A stretch of DNA of 64,000 nucleotides, from contig JASUTR010000186.1 of the NCBI GenBank assembly GCA_035048495.1, forward strand, positions 7,501-71,500, read 5' to 3'. The notes below the pieces were generated by a model, which was not told the DNA's origin, did no database searches, and saw nothing but the letters and a program-made list of their open reading frames with translations. Source of the stretch: Euptelea pleiosperma (Eukaryota; Streptophyta; Magnoliopsida; Ranunculales; Eupteleaceae). Below, in pieces: positions 1-10,986 of this stretch (positions are counted from its first letter, which is position 1; each line of letters starts with the position of its first letter). The position numbers were made by a program, and so were the translations under genes.

Positions 1-1687
1 TGCAGCAACCCGTCTAATTTCAGGACAAAATGTTTTTCTAACATGGAGATGGATGAGATTCCAAACATTTGCAACAACCCCAGCCACTTGATAGCAAAAG
101 AAATATGTGTTTTTGCAGCCTTACGATGTACTTCCACAAGCTCTACTTTGTTCAATTGCTTCAAATTGCAAATCAAGGTCGATACTTTGTGTTGACCTAA
201 AAAAAGGCAATGTGCTTTATTAGCCATGACCTGTAATGCATTATAGCTAAGCATTAGTAACAAAACTACCTGGAAGGCAATGAGCCACTTGCTGAGTTTC
301 AGAAAAAATGCAGCTGGATTATCTGCACTATGACACAATTTAGCCAGATCAGATGTAAAGTTGTAAGCACAATTAAAGTTGCAATAACAGCAACTTGTAG
401 TGTTATCACACTAACTGTTGAACTATCTGGCCTGTCCAGTTTTCATAGATAAAAAATTAAACGACGTTCCTTCATGAGGATTCTATTTGACTTAACCAAA
501 TTCAAAGCCATGCCTCAGTAATCCAGAAAAAAAATTATATCCAATCGATTAATAAAAAATTAAACGATGTTCCTTCAAGAGGATTCGCCATGACTGAGTA
601 ATCCAGATAAAAAATTAAATGACATTCCTTCATAGATCCAATTGATTCGTCAATCAAAATTGACTAAATGAGGATTCTATTTGACTTAACCAAATTCAAA
701 GCTGCAAACAAAATCTGAATCTTCAAGCCCTAGATGGAAACCAAACAAAATGCACATTAAGAAATGCACATTAATCTGATGGAAATCAAACAAAATGCAG
801 ATTAAGAAATTGTAAAACCTACTACAACAAAATGAAAATTATCTACCACATTGTTCTGTTTTTATTGGTAGGAAACACGATTGGACTGGAAACAAAAACC
901 TGTCAAGCTGTGGTTCAGATCCAAGCAACGAATGTGGGTTATAGCTGCAATTAGCAACAGGTATTTTGGAGAGGGATACAAAATCAAGCTGATTTCAAAA
1001 TTAAGTAGATCAAAATTTCAAAAATGGATCTAAGCAATAACGGATCAAAATAATAATTGGTTGAAATTTTTGAGTAAAACTAATTTGAAAATACTACAGA
1101 TTTTGTATTTTCAACCTAATATCCTCTGAACAGCGCTTAGAATCCCTGTAAATATCGAAACAGAATGAAAACAGGAAGCACGATGTATAAATTTCGAATT
1201 CGAGCTCAAATTTTACCTTTACTTGAAACAATTGAAGGATCTGTAGCTAGAGATAAATTTGAAACAGTAGACCGAAAAGGAAATCTAACCTGATTCGACT
1301 ACGGATGAAGGGATCCAACTTCTGAAACCTAACTGATGCTGATGAAATTCAGTAAAGGTGATGACGAAAAGAAAGACAAGTTGAAAGGAGGAACGAATTA
1401 AAAAGATTAATTTCTGACCTTTATAGGGTTTGGGAACGATGATCTGCACAGTAAAAGACTTCCGAAGAGACTCACAGGCTTCCGCAGTTCGGGAGTCGGG
1501 ACTCTCGACTCTCAGAGAGTAAAGGAGTTGTTCAAGAACAGAATGCTCCTGCTTACAAAAAAGAAAAAAGAGCAACTGATCCTGGGGTTTTATTTCTATT
1601 TTTTTGTTGTGTTTTTCATTAATTTTACTAAAATTACGAAAAAACCATTTGAAATTGGTGTCGTTTTTTTACGATTTTGGTGTAGTG
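1..1687 (-). mobile_element. Gene-fragment CACTA element, inverted copy, cut by window edge
   Basis: This is the reverse complement of 22,659-24,345: base 1 pairs with base 24,345, and both segments are 1,687 bp, so there is no net indel. It ends at 1,687 with the TIR, which read inward is CACTACACCAAAATCG, and is followed by AAC (1,688-1,690), the complement of the GTT target duplication at the other copy. By eye I count roughly ten base differences from the right copy, including TIR position 9 (C here, G there). Positions 1-338 match the exon-like segment near 24,008-24,345. The kinase and AP2 exons of the full copy would lie left of position 1, outside the window. Non-autonomous: no transposase is seen. 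Confidence 0.9.
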
Positions 1688-2014
1688 AACTTGCTCCCCC
1701 TTGTGCGCCAGCCACCGGAATCGTTAGCTAGACCTGCAACTCTGGTAGTTGCCGGTTTGGCCAGCAACTCTCCCGACTTGCAGGCGCTGCCCTCATCCTC
1801 CCAACTCCTCTTCATCCACCTACCATCTCCAATCCCAGCCGCTTTCTACACTGGTCCTCTCCAAAAAAGAAGATCAAAGAAAAAAAAAGAGAGAAGAAAA
1901 GAAGAAAAAGAAGAAAAGAAAATAGAAGGGAAGGACAAAAGAGAAGGGAGGAACGTACCTCCACCATTACCAATTAGTGTGACATGTGGCTCACATCACG
2001 GACCACGGTATGAT

Positions 2015-2023
2015 CCACGTGGC
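2015..2023. promoter_or_regulatory. G-box/ABRE-like element, repeated per unit
   Basis: CCACGTGGC, the core bound by plant bZIP/bHLH factors. The same site is at 4,164, 7,997, 11,539, 16,635, 20,172, 22,323, 28,153, 32,348 and 34,900. It is mutated in G and J and absent from C, E, E' and M (deletion or truncation). No transcript evidence is visible from sequence, so activity is inference. Confidence 0.45.
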
Positions 2024-2944
2024 ACACTCTTAAAGACCACTGACTGTATGGATGTTTGGATCATGTGGCAGATGAGGAAATGGAACCAAAGAGGTCCACC
2101 TGTTGGCCCACCTTACCTTAGTCCCTCTCCATGTTGCAAGTTTCAGCTCAACTACCAAATTCTGGGTATGACAATACCTAGGAATGTTGACAACTCATGA
2201 GCCAAACATTCAGGGGTAGCATGCACTTTGTCAAGCACTTTACATGATCTGCAATGTTGACAAACCATGTTGCAAGTGGGCACAAACAATACCAGTTTCA
2301 AGAGAAACCATTGCAATTGGATTCCAATAGTGATAGTGAATGTGGTAGATCAGATGTTTCAAACTTCTGATTGGGTGATTCTTTAGTCATTTGAGGAAGC
2401 CAATGAATGGTGGATTTCAAGCTTCTAGCCCCTAAATGTGCACCTAGGTAGTGAATGATATGTATTTGTTGGGTGATCACCCTCTAATTTACATAGATTA
2501 CGAATTTGCCTATTGAATGGTGGGTTCAGTTGTTCACATTGTGGGTTCATTTGTTTGCATGTTTTGGACTCTTTGTCGGGGAGTGCCGTGTGCACGAGCC
2601 ACCCACTAGTATATTTAAATCTTTCAAAAGCCTCTTGGGCTTTGTAATGTTCTAGTCCTCATAAATGGTTCCCTCAGACAAGTTATATACTTGTTACCTT
2701 TTTCTTATAAGTTATATACTTGTTATTACATGTTTAGATATCTTAGTTTGAGATCTGTCCAAATTTTGTTGTAGCCTAATTATTTGTGGCTTTTTTATAG
2801 CTTGGATGATCTTCCAAGTTCCAATTTCCTATTTCACTTTGGCCGTAAATACCTTCTCTGTCCGGAAAAGACTATTACTTAACTATTGTTAATTATACTA
2901 GGTCAACCATCAACATTGCCATCTATAAGGCATAATTTTTTTTT

Positions 2945-3601
2945 GCATTTTCTTACCGTTTGCAACGGCTCAAAACCGTTTCAACATTATCAACCGCTTC
3001 AAATTTCACATTTGAAACGGATCAAAACCGTTTCACAAATTTTCAAAACATTGCAAAATTATATTTTGCAACGGTTTAGAACCATTGCTTAGTTTTAAAT
3101 AATTCATAATTGTGACAAACCATAAGTCAGAAACGGTTTACAACCGTTGCATTACAATCATTTGCAACGGTTTTGCACCGTTTCTTAATTTTAAATGATT
3201 TATAACTGTGACAAAACATGGTTTAAAACGGTTGAAAACCGTTGCATAATTACATTTTGAGACGATTTTGAGCCGTTGCTAATAGAAACAGTTCAAAACC
3301 ATTACACTGTAAACTACCGCAACAGTTTAAAACCGTTTCTATTTTATATTTTGCAACGATTTTGAACAGTTTCAAGAACCGTTTCTATTTTATATTTTGC
3401 AATGGTTTTGAACCGTTTCAAGACTTGAAACGGTTCAAAACCGTTGCAAAAATGTTTATTCCCATGTGGAATTCAGAATGAAACGGGTTTGAGCCATTGC
3501 AATTTAATTTGAAGCGCCACTTTTTGCAACGGTTTTAAGCCGTTTCAAATTAGTTTCACAACTGTCCAAAACCGTTGCAAATAGGCAATTTTGGTATAGT
3601 G
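2945..3601 (+). repeat. CACTA subterminal dyad block (representative, unit A)
   Basis: About fifteen imperfect dyads of the type AACGGTTCAAAACCGTT, usually flanked by GC or GAA, in ~650 bp, ending at the TIR-like terminus. Each is nearly self-complementary. Equivalent blocks occur in every unit: B from ~5,098, C ~6,790, D ~8,930, E ~10,622, F ~12,475, G ~14,587, and on the minus strand from each CACTAC start to ~15,715, ~17,560, ~19,250, ~21,410, ~27,235, ~29,335, ~31,435, ~33,585 and ~36,120. In CACTA families such blocks bind the accessory transposase protein. That role here is inference. Confidence 0.75.
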
Positions 3602-5721
3602 TCCCTCCACAATCTCCATTGATCTCATTTCTTCGTCTTCTCTTTATCTAAAAAAAGAAATACAGAAAAAAAAAACATAAAAAAAAGAAAAAGAAAAAGG
3701 AAGATAGAAGAAGAAGAAGGAAGAGGATAGGATCGCCCCTACCTGATCACCGACCAGCCTCCCTCCACGACCTGCAACTTCGAGTTGTAGGTCTGAAACT
3801 GCCCAGTGCCATCACCTCCTCAACCACCAAAGGAGCAACTTGCTCCCCCTTGTGCGCCAGCCACCGGAACCGTTAGCTAGACCTGCAACTCTGGCAGTTG
3901 CCGGTTTGGCCAGCAACTCTCCCGACTTGCAGGCGCTGCCCTCATCCTCCCAACTCCTCTTCATCCGCCTACCATCTCAAATCCCAGCCGCTTTCTACAC
4001 TGGTCCTCTCCAAAAAAGAAGATCAAAGAAAAAAAAAGAGAAAAGAAAAGAAGAAAAAGAAGAAAAGAAAACAGAAGGGAAGGAGAAAAGAGAAGAGAGG
4101 AACGTACCTCCACCATTACCAATTAGTGAGACATGTGGCTCACATCACGGACCCCAGTATGATCCACGTGGCACACTCTTAAAGACCACTGACTGTATGG
4201 ATGTTTGGATCATGTGGCAGATGAGGAAATGGAACCAAAGAGGTCCAACTGTTGGCCCACCTTACCTTAGTCCCTCTCTATGTTGCAAGTTTCAGCTCAA
4301 CTGCCAAATTCTGGGGATGACAATACCTAGGAATGTTGACAACTCATGAGCCAAACATTCAGGGGTAGCCTGCACTTTGTCAAGCACTTTGCATGATCTA
4401 CAATGTTGACAAACCATGTTGCAAGTGGGCACAAACAATACCAGTTTCAAGAGAAACCATTGCAATTGGATTCCAATAGTGATAGTGAATGTGGTAGATC
4501 AGATGTTTCAAACTTCTGATTGGGTGATTCTTTAGTCATTCGAGGAAGCCAATGAATGGTGGATTTCAAGCTTCTAGCCCCTACATGTGCACCTAGGTAG
4601 TGAATGATATGTATTTGTTCGGTGATCACCCTCCAATTTACACAGATTACGAATTTGCCTATTGAATGGTGGGTTCAGTTGTTCACATTGTGGGTTCATT
4701 TGTTTGCATGTTTTGGACTCTTTGTCGGGGAGTGCCATGGGCACGAGCCACCCACTAGTATATTTAAATCTTTCAAAAGCCTCTTGGGCTTTGTAATATT
4801 CTAGTCCTCATAAATGGTTCCCTCAGACAAGTTATATACTTGTTACCTTTTTCTTATAAGTTATATACTTGTTATTACATGTTTAGATATCTTAGTATGA
4901 GATCTGTCCAAATTTTGTTGAAGCCTAATTATTTGTGGCTTTCTTATAGCTCGGATGATCTTCCAAGTTCCAATTTCCTATTTCACTTTGGCCTTAAATA
5001 CCTTCTCTGTCCGGAAAAGACTATTACTTAACTATTGTTAATTATACCAGGTCAACCATCAACATTGCCATCTATAAGGCATAATTTTTTTTTGCATTTT
5101 CTTACTGTTTGCAACGGTTCAAAACCGTTTCAACAATATCAACCGCTTCAAATTTCACATTTGAAACAGATCAAAACTGTTTCACAAATTTTCAAAACAT
5201 TGCAGAATTATATTTTGCAACGGTTTAGAACCGTTGCGTAGTTTTTATAATTCATAATTGTGACAAACCAGAGGTCAGAAATGGTTTACAACCTTTGCAT
5301 TACAATCATTTACAATGGTTTTGCACCGTTTCTTAATTCTAAATGATTTATAACTATGACGAAACATGGTTTAAAATGGTTCAAAACCGTTCCATAATAA
5401 GATTTTGAGACGATTTTGAGCCGTTGCTAATAGAAACGGTTTAAAACCGTTGCGATATAAACTACTGCAACAGTTTAAAACCGTTTCTATTTTATATTTT
5501 GCAACGATTTTGAACCATTTCAAGAATCGTTTCTATTTTATATTTTGCAACGGTTTTGAACCGTTGCAAAAATGTTTATTCCCATGTGGAATTCAGAATG
5601 AAACGGGTTTGAGCCGTTGCAAATTAATTTGAAACGCCACTTTTTGCAACGGTTTTAAGCCGTTTCAAATTTGTTTCACAACGGTCAAAAACCGTTGCAA
5701 ATAGGCAATTTTGGTGTAGTG
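3602..5721 (+). repeat. Array unit B (full length)
   Basis: Complete 2,120-bp unit. It begins TCCCTCCACAATCTCC, passes a purine-rich tract (~3,650-3,725), an imperfect hairpin of GACCTGCAACT arms near 3,770, the GGAGCAACTTGCTCC palindrome that was the CACTA target elsewhere, the G-box at 4,164-4,172 and the dyad block from ~5,098, and ends in GGTGTAGTG. It is nearly identical to unit D at an offset of ~3,833 bp, which marks B and D as copies made by the crossover described for unit C. A 169-codon frame at 3,840-4,349 is open here, but I do not regard it as a gene (see rejected). Confidence 0.85.
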
Positions 5722-7435
5722 TCCCTCCACAATCTCCATTGATCTCGTTTCTTCGTCTTCTCTTTATCAAAAAAAAAAAAATACAGAAAAGAAAAACAAA
5801 GATAAAAGAAAAAGAAAAAGGAAGATAGAAGAAGAAGAAGGAAGAGGATAGGATCGCCGCTACCTGATCACCGCCCAGGTCTGAAACTGTATGGATGTTT
5901 GGATCATGTGGCAGATGAGGAAATGGAACCAAAGAGGTCTACCTGTTGGCCCACCTTACCTTAGTCCCTCTCTATGTTGCAATTTTCAGCTCAACTGCCA
6001 AATTCTGGGGTTGACAATACCTAGGAATGTTGACAACTCATGAGCCAAACATTCAGGGGTAGCCAGTACTTTGTCAAGCACTTTGTATGATCTGCAATGT
6101 TGACAAACCATGTTGCAAGTGGGCACAAACAATACCAGTTTCAAGAGAAACCTTTGCAATTGGATTCCAATAGTGATAGTGAATGTGGTAGATCAGATGT
6201 TTCAAACTTCTGATTGGGTGATTCTTTAGTCATTTGAGGAAGCCAATGAATGGTGGATTTCAAGCATCTAGCCCCTACATGTGCACCTAGGTAGTGAATG
6301 ATATGTATTTGTTCGGTGATCACCTTCCAATTTACACAGATTACGAATTTGCCTATTGAATGGTGGGTTCAGTTGTTCACATTGTGGGTTCATTTGTTTG
6401 CATGTTTTGGACTCTTTGTCGGGGAGTGCCGTGGGCACGAGCCACCCACTAGTATATTTAAATCTTTCAAAAGCCTCTTGGGCTTTGTAATGTTCTAGTC
6501 CTCATAAATGGTTCCCTCAGACAAGTTATACACTTGTTACCTTTTTCTTATAAGTTATATACTTGTTATTACATGTTTAGATATCTTAGTTTGAGATCTG
6601 TCCAAATTTTGTTGAAGCCTAATTATTTGTGGCTTTTTTATAGCTCGGATGATCTTCCAAGTTCCAATTTCCTATTTCACATTTGCCTTAAATACCTTCT
6701 CTGTCCGAAAAAGACTATTACTTAACTATTGTTAATTATACCAGGTCAACCATCAACATTGCCATCTATAAGGCATAATTGTTTTTTGCATTTTCTTACC
6801 GTTTGCAACGGCTCAAAACCGTTTCAACATTATCAACCGCTTCAAATTTCACATTTGAAACGGATCAAAACCGTTTCACAAATTTTCAAAACATTGCAAA
6901 ATTATATTTTGCAACGGTTTAGAACCATTGCTTAGTTTTAAATAATTCATAATTGTGACAAACCATAAGTCAGAAACGGTTTACAACCGTTGCATTACAA
7001 TCATTTGCAACGGTTTTGCACCGTTTCTTAATTTTAAATGATTTATAACTGTGACAAAACATGGTTTAAAACGGTTGAAAACCGTTGCATAATTACATTT
7101 TGAGACGATTTTGAGCCGTTGCTAATAGAAACAGTTCAAAACCATTACACTGTAAACTACCGCAACAGTTTAAAACTGTTTCTATTTTATATTTTGCAAC
7201 GATTTTGAACAGTTTCAAGAACCGTTTCTATTTTATATTTTGCAATGGTTTTGAACCGTTTCAAGACTTGAAACGGTTCAAAACCGTTGCAAAAATGTTT
7301 ATTCCCATGTGGAATTCAGAATGAAACGGGTTTGAGCCATTGCAATTTAATTTGAAGCGCCACTTTTTGCAACGGTTTTAAGCCGTTTCAAATTAGTTTC
7401 ACAACGGTCCAAAACCGTTGCAAATAGGCAATTTT
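5722..7435 (+). repeat. Array unit C, E/A crossover chimera
   Basis: A 1,714-bp unit whose first half is E-type and second half A-type. The first half carries E's two deletions: after CCGCCCAG it jumps to GTCTGAAACTG and then to TATGGATG (~5,877-5,892). It also keeps the E variant of the GCATAATTGTTTTTTGC stretch (~6,775-6,790). From about 6,800 it follows unit A through ~7,380, including CAACATTATCAACC in place of E's AACAATATCAACC. The switch lies in roughly 6,787-6,810. The last ~9 bases of the CACTA terminus (GGTGTAGTG) are missing at the junction with D. Confidence 0.85.
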
Positions 7436-9554
7436 CCCTCCACAATCTCCATTGATCTCATTTCTTCGTCTTCTCTTTATCTAAAAAAAGAAATACAGAA
7501 AAAAAAAACAAAAAAAAAAGAAAAAGAAAAAGGAAGATAGAAGAAGAAGAAGGAAGAGGATAGGATCGCCCCTACCTGATCACCGACCAGCCTCCCTCCA
7601 CGACCTGCAACTTCGAGTTGAAGGTCTGAAACTGCCCAGTGCCATCACCTCCTCAACCACCAAAGGAGCAACTTGCTCCCCCTTGTGCGCCAGCCACCGG
7701 AACCGTTAGCTAGACCTGCAACTCTGGCAGTTGCCGGTTTGGCCAGCAACTCTCCCGACTTGCAGGCGCTGCCCTCATCCTCCCAACTCCTCTTCATCCG
7801 CCTACCATCTCAAATCCCAGCCGCTTTCTACACTGGTCCTCTCCAAAAAAGAAGATCAAAGAAAAAAAAAGAGAGAAGAAAAGAAGAAAAAGAAGAAAAG
7901 AAAACAGAAGGGAAGGAGAAAAGAGAAGAGAGGAACGTACCTCCACCATTACCAATTAGTGAGACATGTGGCTCACATCACGGACCCCAGTATGATCCAC
8001 GTGGCACACTCTTAAAGACCACTGACTGTATGGATGTTTGGATCATGTGGCAGATGAGGAAATGGAACCAAAGAGGTCCAACTGTTGGCCCACCTTACCT
8101 TAGTCCCTCTCTATGTTGCAAGTTTCAGCTCAACTGCCAAATTCTGGGGATGACAATACCTAGGAATGTTGACAACTCATGAGCCAAACATTCAGGGGTA
8201 GCCTGCACTTTGTTAAGCACTTTGCATGATCTGCAATGTTGACAAACCATGTTGCAAGTGGGCACAAACAATACCAGTTTCAAGAGAAACCATTGCAATT
8301 GGATTCCAATAGTGATAGTGAATGTGGTAGATCAGATGTTTCAAACTTCTGATTGGGTGATTCTTTAGTCAGTCGAGGAAGCCAATGAATGGTGGATTTC
8401 AAGCTTCTAGCCCCTACATGTGCACCTAGGTAGTGAATGATATGTATTTGTTCGGTGATCACCCTCCAATTTACACAGATTACGAATTTGCCTATTGAAT
8501 GGTGGGTTCAGTTGTTCACATTGTGGGTTCATTTGTTTGCATGTTTTGGACTCTTTGTCGGGGAGTGCCGTGGGCACGAGCCACCCACTAGTATATTTAA
8601 ATCTTTCAAAAGCCTCTTGGGCTTTGTAATGTTCTAGTCCTCATAAATGGTTCCCTCAGACAAGTTATATACTTGTTACCTTTTTCTTATAAGTTATATA
8701 CTTGTTATTACATGTTTAGATATCTTAGTATGAGATCTGTCCAAATTTTGTTGAAGCCTAATTATTTGTGGCTTTCTTATAGCTCGGATGATCTTCCAAG
8801 TTCCAATTTCCTATTTCACTTTGGCCTTAAATACCTTCTCTGTCCGGAAAAGACTATTACTTAACTATTGTTAATTATACCAGGTCAACCATCAACATTG
8901 CCATCTATAAGGCATAATTTTTTTTTGCATTTTCTTACTGTTTGCAACGGTTCAAAACCGTTTCAACAATATCAACCGCTTCAAATTTCACATTTGAAAC
9001 AGATCAAAACTGTTTCACAAATTTTCAAAACATTGCAGATTTATATTTTGCAACGGTTTAGAACCGTTGCGTAGTTTTTATAATTCATAATTGTGACAAA
9101 CCAGAGGTCAGAAACGGTTTACAACCGTTGCATTACAATCATTTGCAATGGTTTTGCACCGTTTCTTAATTCTAAATGATTTATAACTATGACGAAACAT
9201 GGTTTAAAATGGTTCAAAACCGTTCCATAATAAGATTTTGAGACGATTTTGAGCCGTTGCTAATAGAAACGGTTTAAAACCGTTGCGATGTAAACTACTG
9301 CAACAGTTTAAAACCGTTTCTATTTTATATTTTGCAACGATTTTGAACCATTTCAAGAATCGTTTCTATTTTATATTTTGCAACGGTTTTGAACCGTTGC
9401 AAAAATGTTTATTCCCATGTGGAATTCAGAATGAAACGGGTTTGAGCCGTTGCAAATTAATTTGAAACGCCACTTTTTGCAACGGTTTTAAGCCGTTTCA
9501 AATTTGTTTCACAACGGTCAAAAACCGTTGCAAATAGGCAATTTTGGTGTAGTG
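7436..9554 (+). repeat. Array unit D (full length)
   Basis: A 2,119-bp unit, near-identical to B. It has the purine tract (~7,485-7,560), G-box at 7,997-8,005, dyad block from ~8,930 and intact terminus GGTGTAGTG ending at 9,554. In the inferred ancestral order A-X-E-F, B and D are both copies of X; the single X of the right arm is 18,623-20,744. Confidence 0.85.
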
Positions 9555-10986
9555 TCCCTCCACAATCTCCATTGATCTCGTTTCTTCGTCTTCTCTTTAT
9601 CAAAAAAAAAAAATACAGAAAAGAAAAACAAAGATAAAAGAAAAAGAAAAAGGAAGATAGAAGAAGAAGAAGGAAGAGGATAGGATCGCCGCTACCTGAT
9701 CACCGCCCAGGTCTGAAACTGTATGGATGTTTGGATCATGTGGCAGATGAAGAAATGGAACCAAAGAGGTCTACCTGTTGGCCCACCTTACCTTAGTCCC
9801 TCTCTATGTTGCAATTTTCAGCTCAACTGCCAAATTCTGGGGTTGACAATACCTAGGAATGTTGACAACTCATGAGCCAAACATTCAGGGGTAGCCAGTA
9901 CTTTGTCAAGCACTTTGTATGATCTGCAATGTTGACAAACCATGTTGCAAGTGGGCACAAACAATACCAGTTTCAAGAGAAACCTTTGCAATTGGATTCC
10001 AATAGTGATAGTGAATGTGGTAGATCAGATGTTTCAAACTTCTGATTGGGTGATTCTTTAGTCATTTGAGGAAGCCAATGAATGGTGGATTTCAAGCATC
10101 TAGCCCCTACATGTGCACCTAGGTAGTGAATGATATGTATTTGTTCGGTGATCACCTTCCAATTTACACAGATTACGAATTTGCCTATTGAATGGTGGGT
10201 TCAGTTGTTCACATTGTGGGTTCATTTGTTTGCATGTTTTGGACTCTTTGTCGGGGAGTGCCGTGGGCACGAGCCACCCACTAGTATATTTAAATCTTTC
10301 AAAAGCCTCTTGGGCTTTGTAATGTTCTAGTCCTCATAAATGGTTCCCTCAGACAAGTTATACACTTGTTACCTTTTTCTTATAAGTTATATACTTGTTA
10401 TTACATGTTTAGATATCTTAGTTTGAGATCTGTCCAAATTTTGTTGAAGCCTAATTATTTGTGGCTTTTTTATAGCTCGGATGATCTTCCAAGTTCTAAT
10501 TTCCTATTTCACATTTGCCTTAAATACCTTCTCTGTCCGAAAAAGACTATTACTTAACTATTGTTAATTATACCAGGTCAACCATCAACATTGCCATCTA
10601 TAAGGCATAATTGTTTTTTGCATTTTCTTACCGTTTGCAATGGTTCAAAACCGTTTAAACAATATCAACCGCTTCAAATTTCACATTTGAAACGGATAAA
10701 AACCGTTTCACAAATTTTCAAAACATTGCAAAATTATATTTTGCAACGGTTTAGAACCATTGCTTAGTTTTAAATAATTCATAATTGTGACAAACCATAA
10801 GTCAGAAACGGTTTACAACCGTTGCATTACAATCATTTGGAATGGTTTTGCACCGTTTCTTAATTCTAAATTATTTATAACTGTGACGAAACATGGTTTA
10901 AAACAGTTCAAAACCGTTGCATAATTAGATTTTGAGACGATTTTGAGCCGTTGCTAATAGAAACGGTTCAAAACCATTGCGATGTA
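9555..10986 (+). repeat. Array unit E (internal deletions, truncated end)
   Basis: A 1,432-bp unit with the same two internal deletions as C (~9,708-9,724). The dyad block is cut at ~10,986, where CGATG(T)A runs directly into ATCTCCATTGATC of the next unit, so the CACTA terminus is lost. The right-arm partner 17,191-18,622 has exactly the same length and the same broken junction (TACATCG at 17,191), so both events predate the inverted duplication. Confidence 0.85.

Larger units (their letters stand above)
1688..3601 (+). repeat. Array unit A (5' end displaced by CACTA insertion)
   Basis: Member of the ~2.1 kb array, read from the non-CACTA side to the CACTA end. It starts inside the palindromic insertion site, so its first ~236 bp lie beyond the transposon, outside the window. 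In order it carries a Pro/Ala-type GC-rich stretch, an A/G tract (~1,862-1,960), a G-box CCACGTGGC (2,015-2,023), an AT-rich middle, and the dyad block from ~2,945. The terminal motif is altered to TATAGTG; its right-arm partner shows the same change (CACTATACC at 20,745). Length equals the partner 20,745-22,658 exactly (1,914 bp). Confidence 0.85.

Noticed and set aside
1862..1960. Lys/Glu-rich coding region
   Set aside because: It is an A/G simple-sequence tract whose length varies between units, not a conserved protein segment.
2955..3601. Dyad block taken as a CRISPR-like repeat array
   Set aside because: Spacing is irregular, the motifs are degenerate and in both orientations, and the context is a eukaryotic transposon end.
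3840..4349. Recurring 169-codon frame (also 7,673-8,182 and minus 28,482-27,976), possible array-encoded protein
   Set aside because: It is broken by indels in the purine tract in F, G, H, J, K and L, its middle is low-complexity Lys/Glu from that tract, and no family is recognised. Recurrence follows from the DNA repeat alone.
4447..4629. Recurring 60-66 codon frames on opposite strands in every unit (for example 4,447-4,629 minus and 4,604-4,804 plus)
   Set aside because: Both are conserved only because the units are copies; they lack start context, family or size expected of a gene.
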